A DNA stretch of 64,000 nucleotides, taken from Bugula neritina. Taxonomy: Eukaryota; Bryozoa; Gymnolaemata; Cheilostomatida; Bugulidae. The stretch is from the NCBI GenBank assembly GCA_964035545.1, contig OZ037769.1, forward strand, positions 111,001 through 175,000, given 5' to 3'. The position numbers and the translations under genes are program-made. Below, piece after piece: positions 1 to 12,643 of the stretch. How positions within the stretch are numbered: the stretch's first letter is position 1; every line of letters starts with the position of its first letter. The notes beneath the pieces were generated by a model. The model did not search any database. It had not been told where the DNA came from and worked only from the letters and a program-made list of their open reading frames with translations.

Positions 1-2400
1 CCCAGTTTAGTGGAATAAAATCTTCTTGTCTCCCAAAGTTAATCCTATTTGGATCAGAATTTTGATTTTCCACCATTTCACCGCCGTGTTGATAATATAT
101 GAAGCAATTTTTATTTTCGAGGCCAGGTGTTGTCCTGGACGACTCCCAGATTCTGAGCCAGTGCTTATAGGCTGGACCTAGCTGTTCCGGTGTGCACCAC
201 GCTATTCTCGGATCCATAAACACGTGACTTGCACCAAAATGTAGCCCACTGAAGGCCAACTTTCCTTATCCACTGAGTAAAGAGTCAGTAAAGTTCAACT
301 GTTGAAAAATAAATATTATTTCTATATTTAAAAAACCAACAAGCTTTCTAATAGCTCATCAACAACTTTACTATCTGTAATGTAATATCATTTAATAAAC
401 TTTACCTAAAGTCAACTTTCAACTACTAAGAAGTGGTATCAATATGAGATAAATACTACTGAACATGAAACAATAGTCCTACACAGGCAATAACTATTAT
501 AATAAAACTCAAGTTGATTCAGCTAGTTATTTATTTCACTCAAGTTCAGAAATACAAAACTTAGAAAGTCGCCCGAGGCTCAGACTAAAAGTAGTATCTA
601 TAACAATAATTCTCAATATTAAACATTTAGCTTTGATTTAAGGTGAGGTTGGACTATAGAATATTTAGCGCTTCCAATTACTATTACTACACTAATAGGC
701 TGAGCACTTAATTTAAAATTAATTGGCATTACCATTACTATAAAAATTAAAATAACTACTTGACTATATATCATATTTAGTGAAAGTGAAATCAGTGACT
801 TGGTTTTAAGGAGAAGTTGAATTTAAATTGAGTTATAGTATCACTACAACTATTACTATTACTACTAAACTTGGTCTAATAACAATAATGATGGTTCAAT
901 TTCCATTTTGTTTAAACCGTTTTCCCAAATACTAAAGTTTTCCTGTATTATTTTCATAATTATCTTTTCAGAGTACAACATCTCAATGATACTAACACCA
1001 GTTTCAAATTTCTAGTATTGAGTTTGAATTTAAGTCATTATGTTAAGATTTTGAGTGATGGGGACTACCCCAGACCAAAACAATTGTACAATATGAAACT
1101 ACACCCATACAGTTACACCCACTCTTGTTTCTAAAAGCACAATATTTGTAACCACCTATCATGATCATTGAAGTTTGGTGGTGTCAGTATGGCTATAAAA
1201 TAATCAATATGGATTCAACTAAATATTTGTACCAGCTTCAGTTTGAAATATGTCAAGTTTAGAACTAAAAGTTATCAGGTAGTCTATCAATGAGTGTAAC
1301 TTAATAACTGCTAAGTAAGAGTAAGAGCATCATTATAAGGTTATGTTTATAAACAACAATTTCAACTATAAATATTATTTGTACTTATACATTAGTCTAA
1401 ACTGAGTTATTAGCATATTGATACTTAATCTTATTACTTATTAGTTATACTTAGTACCTACTACTATTAGTATTAGTTATTAGTATAAGTGCAAGCGTTA
1501 CTAATACTAATAGTATTAGTATTACATTTACTTGTAGTGACTTCCTATTGCTGCCGGTGTGACGTGTCACACTCACACTGACAGTCACTGACCAAACTGC
1601 TACAGTCCGAGTCTCATTCTCAGTTTGAGTTTCAGGTTGAACTGATAGTGATACAGATAGCAACAAGTACAACTACTAGTACTACTAGTACTACTAGTAC
1701 TAATAGTAATACTAGCAGATTTTAATTTGGAAATTGGAGTTGATATTACTATCAGATTCACTTTCAGTATGAGTATGACTACGAGCATAAAATTAAGATT
1801 AAGAGTAAGACTATCACTATCAGTATGAGTATCAGTATGACTATGATTATCCATATGAGTCATACTGTATGACTTACTTGAACTTCAAGCAATCAACGTT
1901 AACACTATCAGATTCAGTATCACTATCACTAACGGTTAACCGTCAACGTAAGTAAATATTAATAATTATAATAATATTTTTATATTAATAGCTCAACTAT
2001 AAGTATTAGTATAACTATTAGCTTATATTTTTGAAAATTAAAATGAAACCAGTGGCAGTTCCGATTAGGGATTCAAATGGTTATTGTAAAACTAAAAGTA
2101 AATTGAAACTCAAACTACTCGCACTGTAAGTGTAAATGTCGTACTCATACTTATACTAATACTAATAGTGATACTCATAACCACACTGATAGTGATACAC
2201 TTTGACTTCTAGTTTTACTTCTAATACTAGTAGTAGTAATAGTAGTACTAGTACTAGGAGTTCTAGTCATAGTCACAGTGAAACTGAATGTAATACTGCT
2301 ATTAGTATATCGCAAGTTAGTGTTACTATTACTATTAGTATTAGTATTACTATTACTATTAGTATTAGTATTAGAGTTTAAAAATAAAAGCTAACAGCAA
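1..2400. other. AT-rich intergenic DNA with degenerate AATACT/AATAGT hexamers
   Basis: No convincing coding exon is visible on either strand. Much of 1440-2380 is built from short runs of alternating AAT with ACT or AGT, in either orientation, plus stretches such as tatcactatcagtatgag. This gives open but meaningless reading frames. The same low-complexity style recurs at 5220-5460, 16920-16970, 20900-22800 and 55960-57080. Confidence 0.6.
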
Positions 2401-3046
2401 ACTGAGTAACTCCAAGTTACAGCTTGCGGCAGATTAAGTTACCAAAAAGGCAAAGCTACACGTTGTAAGTTTAGCTATACCCTTGCATAGATTTTCTTCT
2501 ACAGCAAATAATATCGCAGATATTACATATAAATATAAGTATATTATATTCATATTGTTATATTCTATTGTATGCTCATTCTCAATGCGTCGTAATGACT
2601 GAGGGAAAATCAAAAAAGGTAGTCGTTTTAGCCTCGTTGCACACAAGATCTCTGCTGCCAAAATCCCACTATATCAACGGCCAGTTGAAAAGAGACCTAT
2701 GAGATTTACAAGGGGGCCATTCACCGAGCATTGCTAAATATAGCCAATTACTTTCATTGCGGAATTCATCGAACTTTGGAGTTGCGTTTTCCATGAACAG
2801 ACAACTCTGGAAAGCTGCAATCTTGAACTGGTGACAAGTCATTTATTAGATGCTGTATATCATCATGAACAGTGGTGTACAAGAACTGCATTGTAATATG
2901 TAATGGCATCTGTAATCTCAACTGATCCCTGAAGTATTCCATTTAGTATTTGCAACAAGTAGGAACATAAATTATTATATCTATGGGTCTTGTTTATGAC
3001 CATAACGAAGAAAGATACATGATAAAACAAGATGTAATTATATTTT
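2401..3046. other. Intergenic, nothing supported
   Basis: More complex sequence than the flank, but no recognisable gene. A 58-codon ATG-to-stop frame runs on the minus strand at 2669-2842. Its product is rich in aromatic and cysteine residues but matches no family I know, so it could be a decayed mobile-element fragment. Confidence 0.3.
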
Positions 3047-3052
3047 TTTATT
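3047..3052 (-). terminator. Putative polyadenylation signal of DHRSX-like gene
   Basis: AATAAA on the minus strand, about 170 bases beyond the stop codon of the dehydrogenase gene. The hexamer and its spacing are visible; its use is inferred. Confidence 0.4.
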
Positions 3053-3220
3053 TATCAGTGTTTAGCTAAAGAAGTAACCAATAATAAAAAACTTTTGCTG
3101 TTGGCAAACTGAATCTTCTTGACAAAACTAAAAGCAGCATACAGTTGGAGATGAGCTTAAACAGACTGGCACTAAGATACCAGGTGCCAGCAGCACTTTG
3201 AAGCACAAATAAATTTAAAT

Positions 3221-4383
3221 TTAGTCGATTTTAACATTACACTCCGTCTTATATATCATTTGACTGATAAATTTCCAGAACAGTTCTTTGTCTAAATTTG
3301 TAACAAAATTCAAAAAACTACAAGTTCCATTTTCAACGTAACTTCCATTAGCAACAGAGGAGTCGACTATAGAGTTGAGAATAGAGCAGGAGCCTTCGTC
3401 CAGCGTCCTGAAGAACATGGGAGCAAGTATATGTTTTTGTATGAGTCTGAGGGGGAGATAAGTATGCTGGTATAGCGAGGAGGCAACAACTCCCGGGTGT
3501 ACAGAGTGCACCCGTACAGAGGACTGTGTGAGGTGAGAAAGCTGCTGAGCAAGACACTCCGAGTAAAGTACTACTGCGAGTTTAGACTGAATGTAAGAGA
3601 GATGAGGCGAATATACTTGGGGCGTAGTATAAAGACTTCTACTAAACAACAACCGAACAAAGGCTATTTTATGTACAGAGGAAGCTATGTTGACAATCTG
3701 CGGCGAATATCCGTCAACAGCAGCCATTTTCAGTTTGGTCAGCAGCAACTTAGTGAGAAGGGAGTGTCCAATGAAGTTAACCCCCATGTGCTGCTCAAAC
3801 CCGTCTTCTGTCTTCATTTGCGGCAGCAACATCACACCGGCATTGTTTATTAACACATCTAATTTTGCAAATTTGAGAGAGAACTCTTTCACAGCATCAT
3901 GAATCGACTTGAATGAAGCTAAGTTCATATATATATAATGAAGTTGCCCTCTCTCTTTATATAGCCTTAGTTCACTTGAGTTAGACTGCTCAGGTATTGG
4001 TTGAAGGCCCGCAGCAACAACCGTAGCTCCTTTACTACATAAAATTCTACACACAGAGAGACCTACAATGAAATACCTTATATGGCAATATAATATTATC
4101 ATAACATATATAATATTGCTGTAGCATATATGTCATGACATATATAATATTGCTGTAGTGTGTATATCATGCTATATGTAATATATAACATATTTTTACC
4201 AATGCCAGACACACCACCAGTACAGAACACAACTCTCCCTCTGAAATAATCGTCATCAATTGACTCATCTAGCTCTACTCGCTGCCACACCTGCCCCACC
4301 ATCTCAACAAACCCATGAATGTAGAGTCGGACAGCACAATATACAGCTAGAAGGTACCCTCGAACTTTAGTTCCAATGTTCAT
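3221..4383 (-). CDS. DHRSX-like short-chain dehydrogenase/reductase
   Basis: Two coding exons, 4200..4383 and 3221..4062, join in phase across a GTAAAA...TAG intron to give about 341 residues. The N-terminus is a hydrophobic, membrane-anchor-like segment (about residues 5-30). It is followed by the Rossmann TGGVSGIG nucleotide-binding motif, which is split by the intron and restored by splicing. Downstream are NNAG, the catalytic Ser in IASS, and YxxxK in the sequence SYIQSK. The PGVV stretch and following C-terminal half resemble the DHRSX/retinol-dehydrogenase-like group, NAD(P)-dependent oxidoreductases of endomembranes. The ATG at 4383 was chosen because it opens directly onto the hydrophobic segment; an in-frame extension upstream exists but is not conserved in type. 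The exact substrate cannot be read from sequence, and another SDR-C subfamily (RDH/WWOX-like) remains possible. Confidence 0.85.
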
Positions 4384-4449
4384 CTGCCCATCAGTGTTAG
4401 TATCACCTATGAGGTAATACCATTTCAAGGTAAGAGTAATGGTAAGCAA

Positions 4450-4844
4450 TGTGAATATTATTCAGTGCTTGTGTGAATACCCATCTATAAGAATCTCTAT
4501 GTGAAAATTAATATTAATAATCCAAAATAAATATAAGTATGAGTATCAATTCACTTTAAATTTAATATTACTATTAGTGTTTGTATAAAGCTGTAATATT
4601 ATTATCAGTATGACTATGAGTATGTCTATCACCATTGGAATGTTTATTTAATATTTAATTTAATTATTTAGTATTTATTCTCGCCTATCTGTGCTTTGTC
4701 CTGTTCGAGTAGCACGCATTATTTAGCATTTATTACAGTCAGTATTACACTACTAGTACTGGTATTAGTATTACTATTATTATTTATATTGGTTGTATCA
4801 CAGATTTTAAGCTAGTGTAACCTTCTACCATCGGCCTAGTTCCA
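4450..4844. other. AT-rich upstream region of DHRSX-like gene
   Basis: This should contain the 5' UTR and promoter of the dehydrogenase on its left. No TATA box or other element could be assigned with confidence. Scattered AATACT-like hexamers occur at 4560-4790. Confidence 0.3.
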
Positions 4845-5108
4845 CTAGGCTGGGATAGATAAAACTTTCCTCAAAATGTGAGCTGATCCTAGTAAGGCTG
4901 TCTGCTGAATCAGTAGGTATTTGTTTTCAGCTACTCCAAGTAGTGCCATCCAGTCTACAGTCTTGTGTGAAGCTCCAAGGGCTCCAATTACAATGGGGAT
5001 GACTTCTGTTGATGTTTTCCAAAGGCGGGTAAACTCTAGTGCTAAATCCTGATATTTTCCTATCTTCTCTGATTCTTTTTCTTTTACTTTGTAGTCACCG
5101 GGACTGCG
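4845..5108 (-). mobile_element. LINE-type reverse transcriptase C-terminal fragment
   Basis: An intact 87-codon minus-strand frame ends at the stop codon 4845-4847. It contains the motif VIPIVIGALG, followed by a tail ending LRKVLSIPA. This resembles the C-terminal end of non-LTR retrotransposon polyproteins that are abundant in sponge and cnidarian genomes, just after the reverse-transcriptase domain. It has no start codon and its 5' side runs into low-complexity DNA, so it is a 5'-truncated insertion. Family assignment is from memory of this motif and not from a search. Confidence 0.6.
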
Positions 5109-5109
5109 A

Positions 5110-6385
5110 TATAAATGATTGTTATTATTATTATTATTATTAGTAATTTAAAAATACAAATATTTTAATTTAAATCTATTTTAATCTATACTTCTGCTTC
5201 AAATTGTCTTATAGTTAGACTTAAAGTTATAATTTAAACTATAATACTAACAGTAACACTAACAGTAACACCCACACTGTCAGTGTCACTAACAGACACC
5301 AGTTACAGTGACACTTACAGTGACACTAAAACTAAAAGTAAATTTAATACTAATAGTAATACTAATACTAATAGTAATAAGTAATAAGTAATACTAATAG
5401 TAATAGTAATACTAATAGTAATAGTAATACTAATACTAATAGTAATACTACTACTAATTCAGTAATTGTACTTTTAAAGGTTTGGCTAATGTTACAAGTA
5501 TAATTTAAGACCAGACTGAAAGTAAAACCAGCAATTCGAGGTTGGGCATAATCACCGAATAGAAGAATTAGCTTTAATTTACATAATTGACATTTGTAAG
5601 AATATTATAATAATATTAAATTTAATATTAAAAATTTACCAACAGTTTAGTTGGGAATGACTAGATGCAGCACAAAATTTAAAGTTACTATTTGTATACA
5701 CGTTGTTTAAAACTTTGATTTCTCAACTCTAAAATCAAGACCACTAAACCCCTGCTTTTTGCGATCTCAAACTTTGTGCTGCATTAAGCAATTACCAATT
5801 TAAAGTTTAGCCTTCGCCTTGGTGTAGTTTCTCACTTACTTTTTAGCTTTTGAAAGCAGAAGTAGTAGGCCTCCGTCGGTCAGTCCGACAATGGAGGGCA
5901 AGAAGATCACTAACAAATAGCCGAGCAGAGCAATAGATTTGTCCAATAGAAGCGGCCGAAACCACTGAACAGTTCATTGGCCGAAACACCGTTTGCAGAG
6001 TGCTATCTATGTCCCATTGTCCCATATGCATGAATTCATTTGTAGCTAGTGAGTTTTTTCCTGTAACCTCTTTGCTCGATAAATATGGGGTTTAGGCTTA
6101 CACCATGTCATTATAAATCAGTTCAATTATATAAACAATCACTATCTATCTGCATTGATTGGGTCCAACTATGTGTATAAATTCTATTTTCATGTTACCA
6201 AATTATCTGCTCATGCAGGCAGGATTCTCAGATATAATAAAACATTAGTTAGTTGGATATAAACACAGCAACAATAACTATTGCAAACAAAACATGTTTC
6301 ACTTATTTTATTTTGTCAGCGTTTGAGAGTTGTCACAGAGATTGTACATTCTACCTGAGGATGTTTTGGTTATAATATTCTGTGT
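5110..6385. other. Intergenic, low-complexity and unassigned DNA
   Basis: 5220-5460 is a run of AATACT/AATAGT-type hexamers. 5500-6385 is AT-rich without a recognisable gene. A 62-codon minus-strand frame at 5843-6031 has no recognised relatives and no splice context. Confidence 0.4.
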
Positions 6386-6387
6386 TA

Positions 6388-7227
6388 TTCTGTCTACACT
6401 AGCTAGCTGGGAGAGTTCTGTCTACACTAGCTAGCTGGGAGAGTTCTGTCTATACTAGCTAGCTGAGAGAGTTCTGTCTACACTAGCTAGCTGGGAGAGT
6501 TCTGTGTTATTCTGTCTACACTAGCTAGCTGGGAGAGTTCTGTCTACACTAGCTAGCTGGGAGAGTTCTGTCTACACTAGCTAGCTGGGAGAGTTCTGTC
6601 TACACTAGCTAGCTGGGAGAGTTCTGTCTACACTAGCTAGCTGGGAGAGTTCTGTCTACACTAGCTAGCTGGGAGAGTTCTGTCTACACTAGCTAGCTGG
6701 GAGAGTTCTGTCTACACTAGCTAGCTGGGAGAGTTCTGTCTACACTAGCTAGCTGGGAGAGTTCTGTCTACACTAGCTAGCTGGGAGAGTTCTGTCTACA
6801 CTAGCTAGCTGGGATAGTTCTGTCTACACTAGCTAGCTGGGAGAGTTCTGTCTACACTAGCTAGCTGGGAGAGTTCTGTGTTATTCTGTCTACACTAGCT
6901 AGCTGGGAGAGTTCTGTCTACACTAGCTAGCTGGGAGAGTTCTGTGTTATTCTGTCTACACTAGCTAGCTGAGATAGTCCTGTCTACACTAGCTAGCTGG
7001 GATAGTTCTGTCTACACTAGCTAGCTGGGAGAGTTCTGTGTTATTCTGTCTACACTAGCTAGCTGGGAGAGTTCTGTCTACACTAGCTAGCTGGGAGAGT
7101 TCTGTGTTATTCTGTCTACACTAGCTAGCTGAGATAGTCCTGTCTACACTAGCTAGCTGGGATAGTTCTGTCTACACTAGCTAGCTGGGAGAGTTCTGTC
7201 TACACTAGCTAGCTGGGAGAGTTCTGT
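6388..7227. repeat. 28-base minisatellite
   Basis: About 30 copies of a 28-base unit with core ctacactagctagctggg. Most copies are near-identical. A variant with an insertion (ttctgtgttattctg) recurs at intervals, and a block containing 'gagatagtcc' copies appears twice about 168 bases apart, suggesting duplication of a multi-unit block. Confidence 0.95.
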
Positions 7228-8309
7228 GTATTACTATAGTTGTTGAATCAAAGTATACAATTTAGTTATATGAGGTAAATACATTGTAATTCACTATATT
7301 ATTATGTACAAAATGATGCTATCCTCTTGAAAGAAATATTTTTGTGTATATTTGATTAAAACGAAATTAATGAATGTTTATAAATATATACTGATATACC
7401 GTATTGATAAGTTATAATACAATGCATGGTGCAGGTAAAGGCGCGCAGGTAAAGGCGTGGTAGAAATTGCCAGGTAGCCTGCCCATACCTTGTATTCGTG
7501 GTGTTAGCAGATGTGTGGTCACTGGGGATATTATGTGTGTATAATACGCGTGCACACGTATCTTATTAATATATAGCCTTATCCATAGCTTCTATATTTA
7601 TATCTGTATTAATACACGCTTTAGCCTTCAATTGCTGCATGAGAATACTCAAGTAGAATAGATAATCTCACTCATATCAAGGCATGCATTTGTCACGTGG
7701 TTTCAAGGACAAGCTAATTGTTTAAGGAAGTATAATAAGACGACCTTTCAACAGATATACCAAGTAGAGGGAGATAATCTTGGCTTATCTGTGTCACTGA
7801 TTGACTCATTTGTGTCACTTATTGTTATGGACTTTACAATCAGTGAGATTGGCCTTTGGTTGTTACATGTTATAGTGTTTTAGTATTGATGTGAGGTATT
7901 CCTTTAATTAGCACTGACTAAATGGTCTACCAGAATGTGCTATTATATTATATTGATATGTTATTATACCTTGATGGTTATATCAATATCATTATTGATA
8001 TAATAGTATTGCTATATTATTATTATACAATAGTATTGTTATATTAATATTATGATATATGCAAAGAGTGCTCACGTGAGAAGAGTGTAAAGCTTTCAGC
8101 ATTCCTGAATTTCATATAAAAGTGGACTATGATGTCACGGAATATATTATAATATCATATCGCAATACATTTTCATTTATATATGAATAATATATAATGC
8201 AATATATTACTCTATAATGCTACAATAGTTATAATATTGTGATAAGCAGTGCTGGAAATGCCTGGAGAGATGTAGACTGAGAACTCAGCCAATTAGTCGA
8301 GTCAACAGT
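7228..8309. other. Intergenic, nothing supported
   Basis: AT-rich DNA between the 28-base array and the 3' end of PISD. No open frame, RNA gene or mobile element could be supported on either strand. Confidence 0.4.
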
Positions 8310-8315
8310 TTTATT
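8310..8315 (-). terminator. Putative PISD polyadenylation signal
   Basis: AATAAA on the minus strand about 135 bases past the PISD stop codon. Position and hexamer are seen; function is inferred. Confidence 0.45.
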
Positions 8316-8449
8316 ATGAAACAGAAAAATAGAAAGAGATGTGAATATAAAATAGAGGACACAACTCTTGCATCAATAAAATAGATTAATAACAATAATT
8401 TACAAACAACAATAGAATTTTCTTCATGGTGAGTTCTGGATGATAGAGT

Positions 8450-11400
8450 TCACGCTTGAGCAGCGCTGGCTCTCTTCTCCTTTGCCGTCACCGGTTCACC
8501 CAGAGCTCCGCCCATTCTCACCGATTTATTCAATGAGAGCTCAGTGAAGTCAAATGCTTTTGGGGCCTCAAATATCATGACGATGGTGGAGCCCAGACGG
8601 AACTCTCCGAATGCATCTCCACGCTTTAGAGACACTCCACGGGGGAAGAATTCATCTTCATATGTCATTTCCTTTCGACCTTCACAGCCAGTGTTGGTTT
8701 CTAGTTTCTAAAGTAGTCAGTATAGAGTATATAGTGTATATAGTGTATATAGTGTATAGAGAGTATATAGAGTATATAGAGTATAGAGTGTATATAGAGT
8801 ATAGAGTGTATATAGTGTATATAGTGTATATAGTGTATATAGTGTATAGAGATTACATAGTACATAGTATATAGAACATAGTACATAGTACACAGTATAT
8901 AGTACATAGTATATAGTACATAGTATATAGTACAGAGTATATAGTACGTAGTATATAGTACATAGTACATAGTATATAGTACATAGTATATAGTACATAG
9001 TATATAGTATATAGTACACAGTATATAGTATATAGTACATAGTACAGAGTATATAGTACGTAGTATATAGTACATAGTACACAGTATATAGTACGTAGTA
9101 TATAGTACATAGTACATAGTATATAGTACAGAGTATATAGTATATAGTAGAGTACATAGTACACAGTACATAGTACATAGTATATAGTATATAGTACACA
9201 GTATATAGTACATAGTATACAGAGTATTATACAGAGTAGGAACTTACCGGGTCAAAGTAGGTGCGGATGGAGCCGACGTTAGTAGCGCCCACAGCTGTGT
9301 AGGAGAAGAAGCCATGTTTCCAGCTGCCCGTGTACACAGCTCTCTCGTTCATACTAAACAGTCCCTCCACGTAGCTGGCTATCATCGGGTTGACCGACAG
9401 CAGCTCTCCTACAATAAGTATACAGTGTCAGCACAGGCAGCGTCTAGTGTGTTACTACAAGACAGCGTCTAGTGTGTTACTACAAGACAGCGTCTAGTGT
9501 GTTACTACAAGACAGCGTCTAGTGTGTTACTACAAGGCAGTGTCTACTACAAGACAGCGTCTAGTGTGTTACTACAAGACAGCGTCTAGTGTGTTACTAC
9601 AAGGCAGCGTCTAGTGTGTTACTACAAGACAGCGTCTAGTGTGTTACTACAAGGCAGTGTCTACTACAAGACAGCGTCTAGTGTGTTACTACAAGACAGC
9701 GTCTAGTGTGTTACTACAAGGCAGCGTCTAGTGTGTTACTACAAGGCAGCGTCTAGCGTGTTACTACAAGACAGTGTCTAGCGTGTTACTACAAGACAGC
9801 GTCTAGTGTGTTACTACAAGACAGCGTAAAGACAGCACTCACCATGGAAGTGCCGTCTGTGTTCAACTGTCCAATCAGCAGGACTGTGGAATCTGTGGTA
9901 GTCGCCTGGAGCCAGATATATGACTACGTGGTAGAGTCTGTTGTCCTTGTTGTGTAGCAGAGACCTACCAAACACACGAGTAGTGAGTATACAGAGTAGA
10001 GTATACAGAGTATACAGAGTATACAGAGTACACAGAGTACACAGAGTACACAGAGTATACAGAGTAGAGTATACAGAGTACACAGAGTACACAGAGTACA
10101 CAGAGTACACAGAGTACACAGAGTACACAGAGTACACAGAGTACACAGAGTACACAGAGTATACAGAGTAGAGTATACAGAGTACACAGAGTACACAGAG
10201 TACACAGAGTGTACAGAGTGTACAGAGTATACAGAGTATACAGAGTACACAGAGTACACAGAGTATACAGAGTACACAGAGTACACAGAGTACACAGAGT
10301 ACACAGAGTACACATAGTGTACAGAGTGTACAGAGTATACAGAGTATACATAGTGTACAGAGTATACAGAGTACACAGAGTACACAGAGTAGTGAGTGTA
10401 GAGTACTGAGTGATACTAGTCACATACTTGTAATGCTGTGACTCGCTAATCCCTTTAAACTCGGCATCTGATTGGTCCAACTCCTTCTCCATCTCTAAAT
10501 CTGACCAACAGTTGGCGGAGGTCTTCCCCTCCTTGTACATCCACAGATTGTTTGGACCAAGAAACCCCTTCAATGAATAATTCACCCCCTTGACTTGCTC
10601 GATTGTTCCATCCACCACTTTGCCAAAATTCAAGACTTTCCCATCTGATGGCATAACCTGAGAAAGACACAGTACACCGCCGCAATATAATATAATACGA
10701 TATAATACTATAATATAACACAATGTAATATAATACAATATAATATAATACGATATAATATAATACACTACACAATATAATACTATAATATAACACAATG
10801 TAATACTATAATATAACACAATATAATATAATACAACACAATATAATAATATAATATAACACAATGTAATACCAACCAGTGAGTGATCCTCAGCTATGGG
10901 TCTGGCACCAGGTTTGAGGGCACGTCTGAAGAACTCCCCCAAGTTTCTATACTGACTGAGGTCCTCCACTAAGGCCTCCTGCACGTTGCAGTTGAACATC
11001 CGCACGTAAATAGAGAGTAGGAAGTTGCGAGAGAATTCTGGGAGAGGAAGCTCGTTGAACTTACCCCACACCCTGGACATGGCGCGGAGGGGGAGCGACC
11101 TGTACAGACTTACCTACAAGCAGCAGAACCTGGGCTATATAACTAGATAATATAACAATATAATATAACTATATAATATAATTTTATAATATATCTATAT
11201 AATATAATTTTATAATATAACTATATAATATAACTTTATAATATAACTATATAATATAACTATATAATATAACAATATAATATAACTATATAATATAACT
11301 ATATAATATAACTATATAATATAACTATATAATATATCTATATAATATAACTATATAATATAACTACATAATATAACTATATAATATATCTATATAATAT

Positions 11401-12326
11401 AATATATCTATATAATATAACAATATAATATAACTATATAATATAATATAACTATCTCACACAATCAAAACCTCAACCCTCCTCAATCTCACATACTATA
11501 ATACTCATACTTACAACTGAATTGCGACTAGGAGTACGAGGTGTAACAAGTAGACCCGTTCTCTTACGGGGCGCCGTGTCCACCACCCCGTAACTGTAGC
11601 TAAATATCTTAGGACTAAATATGACGGCCAGCCATAGCCCGTAGATCCACCTGCGGTGACAAGATTGCAGAGATACACTAAATACGACCACCCGTCCACT
11701 GAACACAAACAACAAGAAATTTCAACTATTATAAACAAGCAGACGCTATGGGAGATCATACCAACTGTACGTAGACTGTATAGCTTTAAACAACTGCTCT
11801 GTGTCGTACATCATCGTGTCTGCTAACATCAGTTATCCCACAGTAAATATTCCACGGCTTCAGTCTAGGGGAGCGAGAAAACACGTCCTACCTCTACGAT
11901 TGCACAGCGTGCAAGACTTAAGCGTATGAGCCCTCATTACTACAACAAAGTTGCTGGCATGGCCAAGACACTTTATCAAGCGAAATGTACGGGAGCCTCA
12001 CATTCGTCCCGTAACCTTTTATTATAATATGAGTAATGATAGATTGAATTAGCTAAAACAGTATCAACAGCCAATCAGAGTCTAGAGAGAAGAACACATG
12101 ACTACAAGGCACCATCTACAGATCGAGTCTGACGCCATAGAAACAGCCTAATGGAAACAACAGTATATAGTGACCACGTGCAGACCACGTGTTACAACTG
12201 TTTACAGCGTGAGAGGAGGCCGAATAGCGAGTACCGCAATGTTTACCGACCATCCGCTAAGCATGCTTCGCTATACAATGAACTGTTATGATGTGAGAAT
12301 ATGATCATGCGGAGCAGGCATGCCAT
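8450..12326 (-). CDS. PISD: Phosphatidylserine decarboxylase proenzyme, mitochondrial
   Basis: Converts phosphatidylserine to phosphatidylethanolamine at the mitochondrial inner membrane. Exons: 12247..12326 (first exon, inferred), 11515..11650, 10877..11113, 10428..10657, 9843..9964, 9248..9408, 8450..8707. All joins are in phase and give about 407 residues, close to the vertebrate length. Visible hallmarks are a single membrane segment ([11 protein letters not shown]), [49 protein letters not shown], and the LGST self-cleavage site near the C-terminus, whose serine becomes the pyruvoyl group. The first exon is chosen because its ATG starts a hydrophobic, presequence-like stretch and its phase-2 donor joins precisely to the membrane exon. 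A separate small exon at 12517..12543 would be out of frame and could be 5' UTR. Each intron except the first carries its own tandem repeat. Confidence 0.93.
8718..9236. repeat. PISD last-intron tandem array (TATAGTACATAG type)
   Basis: Nearly the whole intron between the last two PISD exons is made of short imperfect units of tatagtgtata and then tatagtacatag. It gives long antisense frames of Tyr, Ile, Cys and Leu that are not genes. Confidence 0.9.
9436..9830. repeat. 25-base minisatellite in PISD intron
   Basis: About 15 copies of a 25-base unit with core acagcgtctagtgtgtta fill this intron, ending about ten bases from the splice donor. On the gene's strand every unit contains TTGTAG, which looks like a splice acceptor. 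Two truncated copies (tctactacaag) interrupt the array. Confidence 0.9.
9984..10400. repeat. 9-base repeat in PISD intron (AGAGTACAC)
   Basis: Tandem nonamers agagtacac with agagtatac and agagtgtac variants fill the intron between exons 10428..10657 and 9843..9964. Because nine is divisible by three, very long frames stay open on both strands; these are artefacts. Confidence 0.92.
10680..10870. repeat. AT-rich repeat in PISD intron
   Basis: Irregular tandem array of ataatataatac/aacacaatgt-type units in the intron between exons 10877..11113 and 10428..10657. It reaches close to both splice sites. Confidence 0.85.
11140..11455. repeat. 13-base AT repeat in PISD intron
   Basis: Tandem copies of tatataatataac, with ttttata and tctata variants, occupy most of the intron upstream of exon 10877..11113. 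Confidence 0.88.
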
Positions 12327-12643
12327 ATTGATTAGACGCTGGGATAATAGTTAGCTAAGACAAAAGACCTGCGTTATGTCATTCACTGAGACTTCACTTG
12401 CCAACCGAAAGACTAACTAACGAGCTATTACCATAACGTAAACAATTGATTGAATAATAGAAAATACAATCAACCTGCTTGAAAAAAGTAAATGAAAATA
12501 GGGCAGCGTATCTTACCTCGAAGTGAAGGTTGCACTGGGGCATTGCTAGAACCCCCTCAACCAATTCAAAGTTTAGCAGCTAAAGTATGCTAAGAAATCG
12601 TGCAATGGCCGACTCTAACAGCAACTTACTGACTGGAAGCTGA
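12327..12643. promoter_or_regulatory. Spacer between unknown gene and PISD, likely PISD promoter/5' UTR
   Basis: About 320 bases of non-repetitive DNA separate the stop of the upstream small gene from the PISD start, on the same strand. It contains a possible 5' UTR exon ending at a good donor (GAG|GTAAGA, 12517). No TATA box is evident. Confidence 0.3.

Noticed and set aside
2669-2842. 58-codon minus-strand frame
   Set aside because: Unbroken and non-repetitive but short, without splice context or recognisable family; may be a chance frame or transposon relic.
3497-3902. 118- and 71-codon plus-strand frames
   Set aside because: Antisense shadows of the DHRSX-like exon, whose minus-strand frame carries all catalytic motifs.
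5843-6031. 62-codon minus-strand frame
   Set aside because: No homology I recognise, no neighbouring exons, and no codon pattern beyond chance.
12517-12543. Mini-exon with ATG and good donor upstream of PISD
   Set aside because: Joining it to the PISD membrane exon shifts the frame and gives a stop within 12 codons. It was kept only as a possible 5' UTR exon.
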